Source: Verticillium longisporum (lineage: Eukaryota > Ascomycota > Sordariomycetes > Glomerellales > Plectosphaerellaceae). Taken from it: DNA of 64,000 bases. A program made the position numbers and the translations under genes. The notes beneath the pieces were generated by a model, which was not told the origin of the DNA, did no database searches, and was given only the letters and a program-made list of their open reading frames with translations. This document shows positions 55,747-64,000 of the stretch, one piece after another (the stretch's first letter is position 1; each line of letters opens with the position of its first letter). The stretch lies in contig JAETXT010000012.1 in assembly GCA_019188255.1 (NCBI GenBank), forward strand, positions 1,674,001-1,738,000, given 5' to 3'.

Positions 55747-58700
55747 GCAGACAGCTAGCTAGCTGCTCGCGCAGCAGGAGGGTTATCACCGGAGCTGAGA
55801 GACCAAACCAGGCGAGACATTGTGTTTTCATCAGGCCGCCATCTGTGTGCGATCGGGACCGGCATCTGACTACTGCTTAACGGGGCGAGCACCTCGTGCT
55901 TGATGCTCCTTTGTGCCTATCCGTTAACGACCCAACGGCCCGCTGTGGATCCAAGATCGTGAGGTTCAGGGATGCAACAACGGCTCCGTATGACCGGAAC
56001 CAGGTGCCGACTTCAACGCTTCCCATAAGGACGCCCCCCCCCCCAAAGCAGCTAGGAGGTGAGGTGTGGAGAGTGCTGAGCTGCTCGACGTCACGATCTT
56101 CCCTGGTGCAATGTAATGAATTTGTCGCTCTCGAATCGCTAACGGCCGCCGGCCTGCTTGGACGTGATGGTTTTGCAGCATGACATGGCAATCTGAAAGA
56201 CAGTGGGGCCCATGCCCGCTCTCCTTGGCAAACGGGACATCATCTCCCCATGTTCACGTTGACGTCAGCCATACAAGCAACGAGCAAGGGCGAGCTGACC
56301 AGATCTTCAACTCTGCTCTTGAGACACCAGACTACAGATGCGCGCGCCGTTGTGCCTGGCGCGCAAAAGCAAGCCTTAAGCGAGCCCTGCCCTGCGAAAC
56401 GATACCAACGAGAGACGGTCTCGCTCTCGGTCCCGGAAGGACGAGCAAACGGGCGCAGCAGCTGGCTGAGCGAACGCAGTGCAGGGCGGCACAGCTGGAA
56501 TGCGGAGCTCCTTCGAGAAGAACTGGTAGAAGGGCTTCCACGCGGTTGGCGGGGAGGCGAGTTGAGTGAGGGAGCTGGTGCGCCGAAACCCGAGCATGCC
56601 AGCTTGCGAGGTATGTTTCAGCAGGGCGAGGGTGGCTGCGCTGCAAGCAGATGGGGAGACAGTGTAACACGCGAGAGGCGGGTAGCTAGCTGTTGGGTTC
56701 TGTGATCTTGAGCAGCCGTGCTCAAGGGAATGCTAGCCATACAAATCGGGCTTCTACAGAAGGGCCACCGAAGACGGAGAGGACAGGGCGAAGAGAAGCC
56801 TCGGTTTGGCGTCTGCCCGCCACTGGTGATCGACATGGAGCTCGGGCGTTATATGATCGAAGCTTCGTACCGTAAGTAATGTAGGTCATGCAGATGAGGG
56901 ACTTAAGAAAGAACCAAAAAAATCCAATTGGGCCCTAAAGCGGGCAAGCAGAACACGGATTGGGAGCTTTTGGAGACGAAGCTTTGGAAACCTCAGTATG
57001 AAAAACCAAAGTTCGTGATGGTTGCCGCCACAGCCGCTGTAGCGGGTGTAGCAGCTCGTTGTCAGCCAAGACGGGGGCAAGCTTTGATCGGGATATGCCG
57101 ATCTAGATCTGGGATGTACAGTAAGTAGGGTCTGCCATAATAGCAAGCCAAGATGAGTTCCTGGGCACAAGCCAATGTCGAGCTATATCAGTGATCACGC
57201 CGTTGGCGCATCCGGTGCGACGAAGCGAGGCTTCAGCAAACGTGGAATGCTGGGGGAGAAATCTGGGGGGCCAGCAGTGGCACCTTGGCCTCACGTTCCT
57301 CGCAGAGACTTGCATACAGAGGGATGAGGGGTGGCCCGATGGTTTGGGTCCTGAGGCAGGTTCATGCGACAAAGACGCTCAAAGGAGAGGATTCTAACGA
57401 CCTGGGAGTTCCCGTGCCTAGCGAAGAGGTAGCGACGATAGGGGTTCATGGAATGCTCTGGGCCCGGCTGTGAACAGGTCTTGACAGATGGGCGCAGCGA
57501 GAATTTGGTTCAGTCGAGATCGGGCGGGCCAGGCGTCTGACGAAAGCACGTTGGCGAGCAAATCTGCAGGGTACGTTCCGTGGCCTGGGCATGCAAGGCC
57601 AAACACGGGAGGCGATTCAGAAGGGGAGTTAGCGTCGAAAACGGAGTCTTGGGTTCGTCGCTTGTGATGGGGGCACGAGACCGGCCTGTCTCACACCCTT
57701 TTATCAGTCTGCGTGCGTGCTGCTTTGGAGACGCCTCGTCGAGCTCTTGGACCGAAGATCTCCTGGACACAGCGGCAGTCGAGGGGCTCAACGCAGGTCA
57801 GGCATGATATTGACGTGATGTTGTCGCTTGCCCGGGGACGAAGTTGACGAGAACGGAAGCCAAAGGATTGTCGAGGATGAATGTACAAAGAGAAACGAGA
57901 GTCAGACCCTGGCTGGGCGGCATGCATTATCAAGACGCTAATCCCCATGAGGATATTCTGGCACCTCGTCATTGGGGCAACCACGAAAGTCGCCCCTTTA
58001 CAGCGATCAATAACACTCCCAAGTGACCGTATGAGCCTGCCAAGACCGCCTGAGTCGAGTCAATGCCAGTGGTCGGCCAGCGCGCAGGTGTAGTGGGGAA
58101 GGCCCTGAACGACGCTGGTGACACCCCTCCCCTCAGCGCTCTCCCCATCGCCCGCCCCCGGCCAGGCCTCCATCGCCAACTCGTGGGATCACTCAAAGAC
58201 CCTCAGCACCCCCCCCAGATCCCACCTGCATCTGGACTGCATCTGCTTTGCCTTGGCTGCTCCCTGTTTTTTCTCCATCTTCCTTGAGGATCATCGCAAC
58301 GCAACAAGCTGCGTGACCTCAGCTGCTCCAACATCTTCCACCTCGGCATTGTCATTACATATACTCTGGTTTTCACGCTCTGCATATTTTGTTGCGTCTG
58401 CCTCCACACCAGCGTCTCTCGGGTCTTTGCTTGTCCCAAGTCCGAGCCAACAATTCATCAGACCACGCCCTGCAGCCCGTCGCATCTCTTATGCACACTT
58501 AGACCGAAGCCTCCAGTGTCAGACATCATCATCAACACTACTCGAGCAGAGACCTACGCCAATATACCGTCTGCCCTGCATCAGCAACACTGTGAAGTGT
58601 AACGTAACCGACTCGACCCGAATCGAACACACACGATCGACATCATCACCGCATCATCCTTGGGCCTCATCCCACAGAGTCCTCCTCCTCTCTCCAAGCT

Positions 58701-59084
58701 GGGATCCCACTTCTCCAGCTGTGCTGTACCCACGCAGTCGCATCCACACAAGCACGCACACCGCACCTGGCTCTTGTCTCGAAGTCCCACCGCCCTCCGC
58801 CCACCGCCCGCAAACCCCCCTCGTGCATTCCAACGTCTTTCCAGCGGAACGTACACAATACGCAAGCCTGCCCTTGTGTGTGAAGGCTCTCTTGAATCCG
58901 AGGTCCTTGGCTTATCTGGAAACCCGACCTCTCCAAACCCTGCACCGCGCACTCTCTGGGAGATCCCAGGGCCTTCAAGACTACTGGAGCACCTCAAGCA
59001 GCCCCGCCCGTCCCCCTTCCTTGTTCTGCCCGTCCGCTAGGACTGCCAACCTCCCCCCCCAAGAAATCAATCACTACCTTCCCA
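55747..59084. other. 3.3-kb region without a recognised gene
   Basis: 3' flank of VPS16, then low-coding DNA to about 58000. From about 58100 the plus strand is increasingly C/T-rich and forms a plausible long leader/promoter for the FHA-RING gene at 59085; the long open frame over 58118-59233 has only compositional bias and overlaps the real start. A C-run lies at 56034-56044. Confidence 0.5.
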
Positions 59085-60940
59085 ATGTTTACCCAACCAG
59101 TTGCCTCACCACCGCCTTCCATGGGCCCAGGCTCATCCGCGTCGACCAGCAACCCCTCGTCTACAAGCCGCACGAGTCGTCTCCGAGGCCTCAGCTATTT
59201 GCGCAATTACACCCACAACCATATTCTCTCTAGGGAACACAGTGCTGCCAACAGTCAACCTGCCTCCCTCTCCTCCACCCCGCCCAGTCAGCAGCCCGCC
59301 ATCCAGGCTCGTCGAAACACTCTCACGCGCTCTGTCAGCTACTCGTCCGCTCCATCCACACCTGCGGCCATCGATGCAACGTCCAACCCTTTATCGCTCG
59401 TTGCCTCGCATCAGGAACCTATAACTTGTCCCAGAACCAAGCCACCGACCCCGCCTCCGGCAACGATCCCCGAGCAGGCAGCTGCAGAGTCTTCCTCAGA
59501 CGCCCAAGCATCCCCAAGCGCCAACGGCAACGAGGTAGACAGTGAGGAGCCGATGCCCGAGCCCAGGACGACGAGGCTGAGGTCTTCGACGACGGGCGAC
59601 GTCGCCGCCATGGCGGCTGCTGCTGCCAACGTTGCTGCCGGCACCTCGACTCACGATGCCTTGCCGTCCATCCGCTTCTCTGCCTACTTTGACCCCCGCG
59701 CTACGCGGCCCAGCTTGTCGTTCTCACCCGTGGCCCGGACACTGCCTTCTGGAGGCGAGACCATTCGTGTCGGGCGATACTCGGAGCGAGAGAACCAGCC
59801 GGCCGTCCCTCACAACGTCCCGTCAGCCGCACCCGTGGGTTTCAAGAGCAAGGTTGTCAGTCGACGTCACTGTGAATTTTGGTACGACCAGGGCAAGTGG
59901 TACATCAAAGACGTCAAGTCTTCATCTGGTACCTTTCTCAACCACATCCGCCTGAGTCCCCCGGCACAGAGTCAAAGCCATTCCCTATCAACGACGGCGA
60001 CATTGTGCAGCTCGGTATCGATTTCAAGGGCGGCGAAGAAATGATCTTTCGCTGCGTCAAGATGCGGTTGGAGTTGAACCGAGGCTGGCAGAACAAGCCC
60101 AATGCATTCAAGTGTGTTTGCCGATCCCCGGCGCGAGAAGGAGTCCAAAACTGACAATTACGTAGTGTCCAAAATCACAAGCGTCTGCGCAACTTGACGT
60201 CCTCTGCCAACTCGACAAACTCGACGCAAGACTGCTCGATTTGCCTCAACTCCATTGCCGTATGTTTGGTGGATATCCGCCCGTGCTTCAATGACTGACA
60301 AACAATACAGCCCTGCCAGAGCCTCTTCGTCGCGCCGTGTTCGCACACATGGCACTACAAGTGCATCCGCGCTCTGCTCAACACTCCGCAGTATCCCACA
60401 TTTGTCTGTCCAAACTGCCGTATGGCCGCGGATTTGGAAGCCGACATCGAGGATCCAGACGAAGACTGGGACGTCGAGGCTGAGGAGTCGGAGAAGAAAG
60501 AAGACGACGGGTCCGGCGTTGACGCCAAGGTGCCCGTCTCGGATCACTCGCAAGATGTGCAGGAGGCGAGACCTGCAGGCCGGGCCAGCAGCGACGGCGA
60601 CGAGCCTATGGACGTGACCGGACGCCAGGAGGAACGCGCGACCCGCAACACAGCTGCCGACAGAAGCACGTTGATTCCGAGCTCCGTATCGCAGCCCATG
60701 ACAATACGATCGCCATCAGGGCCTCTACACCTCATAAACGGTTTGTCACGCGATAGGACGCCGTCGCCGCCGGGACAGCCCCACCTGAATGGCCACGAAG
60801 GCCCCATCACGCCAAGAAACGACGCGGGGCCATGGGTGTTTGACGGCAGCGCCGCCGGCAGCCGAAACGCGTCAATGTCTGAGGAGGCAGGCGGTATGCG
60901 CTCGTTAGACGCTGCCACGGAGCTGGATGTCGACAGATAG
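59085..60940 (+). CDS. FHA-RING E3 ubiquitin ligase, Dma1/CHFR-like, one frameshift
   Basis: Three exons: 59085-60111, 60166-60259 and 60311-60940; 583 residues with one base counted back. Seen: a Ser/Pro-rich N-terminus, an FHA domain at about residues 200-340 (RVGRYSER; SKVVSRRHCEFWYDQGKWYIKDVKSSSGTFLNHIRLS), a C3H2C3-like RING at about 375-415 (CSICL...PCQSLFVAPCSHTWHYKCIRALL...CPNCR), then an acidic disordered tail. Dma1-type ligases bind phosphothreonine through the FHA domain and ubiquitinate targets to control septation initiation and mitotic exit; CHFR is the animal relative. The frame breaks inside the FHA domain at 59958-59962 (five C, six needed) before GTESKPFPINDGDIVQLG. Confidence 0.88.
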
Positions 60941-61619
60941 CGTCCGTCGACATTGGCCCACGTCGGCGAGCCCGACGTATCGGGAAGTCGCCCGGCTCGT
61001 CGCAAACCACAGAAGACGAACAGGCGCGACAGGACAGATCCTAAGCGGAAGCGCTAGAGGAAGATCTGGACGGAAGTCTTGCGACACAATCATATATACT
61101 CGAACTCGGAGGACACAACATATTAGCATGGCTATCGGAGCGTAATCATCACTATCGATCCTTGGAAGGCCAGGCGGTCGGCCGGTTAAGCTCACTAGCA
61201 TCATAGCGGGGACTGGGCAGAGAAGGCATCAGGAGTACGGTGTTGGTCCATTGAGACCTGCTAGAACGATTCAAGGCACTTTCTGCCTTATCAGTTTTTC
61301 ATTGGTCCTTGAAAGAAATTAATCGTAGCGAAACTGAGCATTTCCAACCAAAAGGTCTACTCTGCATTCTACTGTCTTTCTTGTGTGATTCGTGGGTGCT
61401 GCATCGGGTGCAGGTGACGTCTGTCTCGGATGTACCAGTACTGCTGCATCTCCACAAGTCCGAACGCCGCGATAAGCCGATAAGGCAGTGCCCCGTGCCA
61501 GGATGCCAAGCAGAGAACGACAAGCTCGTCAAGATCGTACAGCCTTTTTTCGGATCCGACTCATACGTTCATCAAGGCCATCGCGCTTCCCTCGCACCAC
61601 ATCACCACTCGGCGTCAAC
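60941..61619. promoter_or_regulatory. intergenic region upstream of alpha-MPP
   Basis: 3' flank of the FHA-RING gene and promoter/leader of the next gene on the same strand. No separate gene recognised. Confidence 0.5.
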
Positions 61620-63344
61620 ATGCTCCGATCAATAGCACCGCGGCTGCCTCAGCGCACGCGGGCACTCGTCACCAAACCCGCATTCGCCCTGCCGTCCCTT
61701 GCTCGGTCCGCTCGCACCCATGCGACTGTCATCGATCCCATCCCGCGCGAGCCTACCGATCTCGACAACATTACCACACTCCCCAATGGCCTCCGCATCG
61801 CCTCGGAGGCTCTACCGGGCTCTTTCTCCGGCGTTGGTGTCTACGTCGATGCGGGCTCGAGATACGAGAGCAGCAGCTTGAGGGGTGTGAGCCACATTAT
61901 GGACCGTCTCGCCTTCAAGAGCACATCAAAACGCTCCGCCGACGAAATGATCGAGCAGGTGGAGGCTCTAGGTGGCAACATCCAGTGCGCAAGCTCGCGA
62001 GAGGCCATGATGTATCAGGCCGCCACGTTCAACGCCGCTGTCCCGACCACCATCGCCTTGCTGGCCGAGACGATCCGTGACCCCTTGTTGACTGAAGAGG
62101 AGGTGCAAGAACAGCTCGGCACAGCCGCCTACGAGATCAAGGAGATCTGGAGCAAGCCTGATCTCATTCTTCCCGAGCTCGTCCACACGGCTGCATTCAA
62201 GGACAATACCCTCGGCAACCCTCTCCTGTGCCCTGAGGAGCAGCTGCCCTATATCAACGGGTCAACGATCCGCGCCTACCGTGACGCTTTCTACCGCCCA
62301 GAACGCATGGTGGTCGCCTTTGCCGGTGTTGAGCACAGCGAGGCCGTCCAGCTGGCGACACAGTACTTTGGGGACATGGTCTCCAGCGACAAGCCAGCAG
62401 CGGCCTTCACCCGCTCCGGTTCCGAAACGTCCGAGGCGAGCACCGACTCATCCTGGTCCGCCCTCTCCACCTCCTCTTCCCCGGCGCAGAAGCCCTCGAG
62501 CCTACTGTCGAAGGTGCCCTTCTTCAAGAACCTCTCCACATCTGCTCCGTCTCAGGCCGCCGTCGCCGCCGACGCATCCTCCACCGACATCTTCCGCCCC
62601 TCTCACTCCACTGGCGGCTTCGGGCCCCTGCCCCCGCAGCCGCCTTCACTGAACCCCGCGGTGCCGAACTTTACGCACATCCATCTCGCCTTCGCAGGCC
62701 TCCCCATCTCGTCGGATGACATTTACGCCCTCGCCACGCTGCAGACCCTCCTCGGCGGCGGCGGCTCCTTCTCGGCCGGCGGTCCGGGCAAGGGCATGTA
62801 CTCGCGGCTCTACACCAACGTGCTCAACCAGCACGGCTGGGTCGAGTCGTGCGTCGCCTTTAACCACTCATACACCGACTCGGGCCTCTTTGGCATCTCC
62901 GCCGCGTGCCTGCCGGGCCGCGCGGGCGCCATGCTCGACGTCATGTGCCGCGAGCTGCGCGCCCTGACGCTCGAGCCGGGCCACGCCTCGTCGGCGCTGC
63001 GGTCCGTCGAGGTCCAGCGGGCCAAGAACCAGCTGCGCAGCAGCCTGCTCATGAACCTCGAGAGCCGCATGGTCGAGCTCGAGGACCTCGGCAGGCAGGT
63101 CCAGGTCCACGGCCGCAAGGTCCCCGTCGGCGACATGTGCCGCAAGATTGAGGCCCTGACCGTCGACGACCTGAGGCGCGTCGCCAAGCTCGTCGTCGGC
63201 GGCATGGCGGAGAACCCCGGCAGGGGCAGCGGCGCGCCCACCGTCGTGCTGCAGGAGGCGCAGGCGCACGGCGTCAGCACGCACTCGCTGACGTGGGAGT
63301 CGATTCAGAACACCGTCTACGGGTGGCAGCTGGGCCGGAGGTGA
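61620..63344 (+). CDS. MAS2: mitochondrial processing peptidase alpha subunit
   Basis: Single exon, 574 residues, frame intact. Seen: an Arg-rich amphipathic presequence (MLRSIAPRLPQRTRALV...ARSARTHA), then TTLPNGLRIASEALPGSFSGVGVYVDAGSRYE, HIMDRLAFKST (the degenerate, non-catalytic counterpart of HxxEH in the beta subunit, as expected of alpha-MPP), a Ser/Pro-rich insertion at about residues 265-335, and the glycine-rich loop TLLGGGGSFSAGGPGKGMYSRLY, which binds presequences. Alpha- and beta-MPP together cleave matrix-targeting presequences in mitochondria. The insert is longer than in yeast Mas2 but typical of filamentous fungi in my recollection. The ATG at 61620 is chosen because it begins the presequence; codons upstream read through leader DNA. 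Confidence 0.93.
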   Translation: MLRSIAPRLPQRTRALVTKPAFALPSLARSARTHATVIDPIPREPTDLDNITTLPNGLRIASEALPGSFSGVGVYVDAGSRYESSSLRGVSHIMDRLAFKSTSKRSADEMIEQVEALGGNIQCASSREAMMYQAATFNAAVPTTIALLAETIRDPLLTEEEVQEQLGTAAYEIKEIWSKPDLILPELVHTAAFKDNTLGNPLLCPEEQLPYINGSTIRAYRDAFYRPERMVVAFAGVEHSEAVQLATQYFGDMVSSDKPAAAFTRSGSETSEASTDSSWSALSTSSSPAQKPSSLLSKVPFFKNLSTSAPSQAAVAADASSTDIFRPSHSTGGFGPLPPQPPSLNPAVPNFTHIHLAFAGLPISSDDIYALATLQTLLGGGGSFSAGGPGKGMYSRLYTNVLNQHGWVESCVAFNHSYTDSGLFGISAACLPGRAGAMLDVMCRELRALTLEPGHASSALRSVEVQRAKNQLRSSLLMNLESRMVELEDLGRQVQVHGRKVPVGDMCRKIEALTVDDLRRVAKLVVGGMAENPGRGSGAPTVVLQEAQAHGVSTHSLTWESIQNTVYGWQLGRR

Positions 63345-63783
63345 GCGGCGCCGCCCTGAATCCTGCCCTAGACGACGCGGCTTTTTCCCTCTAGAGAAAA
63401 GGGGACGTGCCGCGGTGTATACTACAACTGTTTTTCTGTAACGATATTGGCGGGGTGCAGCATGAACGCGCAACAAACAGGATTGGGGTTGACGGGTTCA
63501 CGGCGGGGGGGAACAGAAGGGTTGTAAATCAAGTACTGTTTGCTACGCTGCATAGGTATCTAGACGAAGAATCTCTCTCAAAAAGTCTGTGTAAAGCCAA
63601 CCGTCATGCGCCAATGTGTTATCCTGTCTTGGGGGTATGCATACGACTACAGGCCTCAGAGGAAGCTTGTACGTCGTCTTGTGGGGTATAAGTATGCAGC
63701 GTGTGCTCATCAAATCTAGTCGCTATTCCAATCTCCTCAAAAGAGCCATTGTCGTTCAGGGGGACGAGACCACCAGCACATGC
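63345..63783. other. intergenic region between convergent genes
   Basis: 3' flanks of alpha-MPP (+) and the right-edge gene (-). No gene recognised. Confidence 0.5.
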
Positions 63784-64000
63784 TCAGAGCTTCGATCGCA
63801 CGGCTTCCAGCCGGTACTTGACGTCCTTCAGCGCCTTGGTTGTGGGCTTCCAGTCGTCGAACTGGCGGAGGAGCTCCTCCGTCTCCGCCGAGAGCTCCGT
63901 TTTGACAAAGTCCTCTTCAAGGAGGCCACGCATGATCCACGGTAGGTGGTATGGGTTAGGGTTCGTGAGAGGGCCAGGTCCACCCGTCGTTTTATTGGTA
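63784..64000 (-). CDS. C-terminal part of a protein of unknown function (runs off right edge)
   Basis: Minus strand, open from the window edge to TGA at 63784-63786, at least 71 residues. Seen: ...NPYHLPWIMRGLLEEDFVKTELS, then a charged helix (ETEELLRQFDDWKPTTKALKDVKYRLEAVRSKL). The helical, Lys/Glu-rich end resembles a coiled-coil subunit of a complex (I considered kinetochore subunits) but I do not recognise the family. Confidence rests on coding-like composition and the open frame only. Confidence 0.55.
   Translation of the reverse strand, partial: TNKTTGGPGPLTNPNPYHLPWIMRGLLEEDFVKTELSAETEELLRQFDDWKPTTKALKDVKYRLEAVRSKL

Noticed and set aside
58118..59233. 371-residue open frame overlapping the FHA-RING start
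   Set aside because: Pyrimidine-rich leader DNA; no domain, and the FHA-RING frame at 59085 is clearly the coding one.

Overview
The window is nuclear DNA of a filamentous ascomycete, most likely a Sordariomycete and plausibly Hypocreales. Evidence: GC-rich coding DNA, many genes with 48-75 nt introns (GTATGT/GTGAGT-type donors, CTAAC/CTGAC branch sites), CT-rich 5' flanks, and fungal families such as NLR/STAND, HET, Pth11-like receptor, GT64 and ACC deaminase. Species cannot be named from the sequence alone.

Layout. 1-21 kb is mainly housekeeping: an FMP27-type lipid-transfer protein (partial, -), a small Tim17-like membrane protein (-), eIF4B (+), EFL1/RIA1 GTPase (-), eIF3l (+), a universal-stress-domain protein (+) and a GPHR-type membrane protein (+). 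21-27 kb is accessory: an NB-ARC/TPR NLR (-) faces a PNP/UDP-phosphorylase effector gene (+) across about 290 bp, followed by a Pth11-like receptor (-). 29-31 kb has a secreted amidase. 32-34 kb is AT-rich with a TIR element flanked by a perfect 8-bp target duplication. 34-41 kb has a NADAR protein, a GT64 glycosyltransferase and a TPT-type transporter. 42-44 kb has a decayed HET gene and a second TIR element. 44-49 kb is metabolic: AlaX editing protein, ACC deaminase and a TauD-type dioxygenase. 50-64 kb returns to core genes: DOT1, ATG16, VPS16, an FHA-RING ligase, alpha-MPP and one gene cut by the right edge.

The most interesting system is the NLR/effector pair. The N-terminus of the NLR and the extreme C-terminus of the separately encoded effector carry the same short glycine-patterned motif (GPISGRNVxAG...). 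This is the arrangement expected of amyloid-templating signalling between a fungal NLR and a detached effector. The effector reading frame holds an in-frame TAA before the motif, so the pair may be disarmed in this strain.

A second window-wide signal is ten single-base losses in homopolymer runs that break nine otherwise conserved genes. All are -1, which points to assembly error rather than biology. Junctions given for spliced genes were placed by hand from splice signals, reading frame and remembered family consensus; no search or alignment was run.
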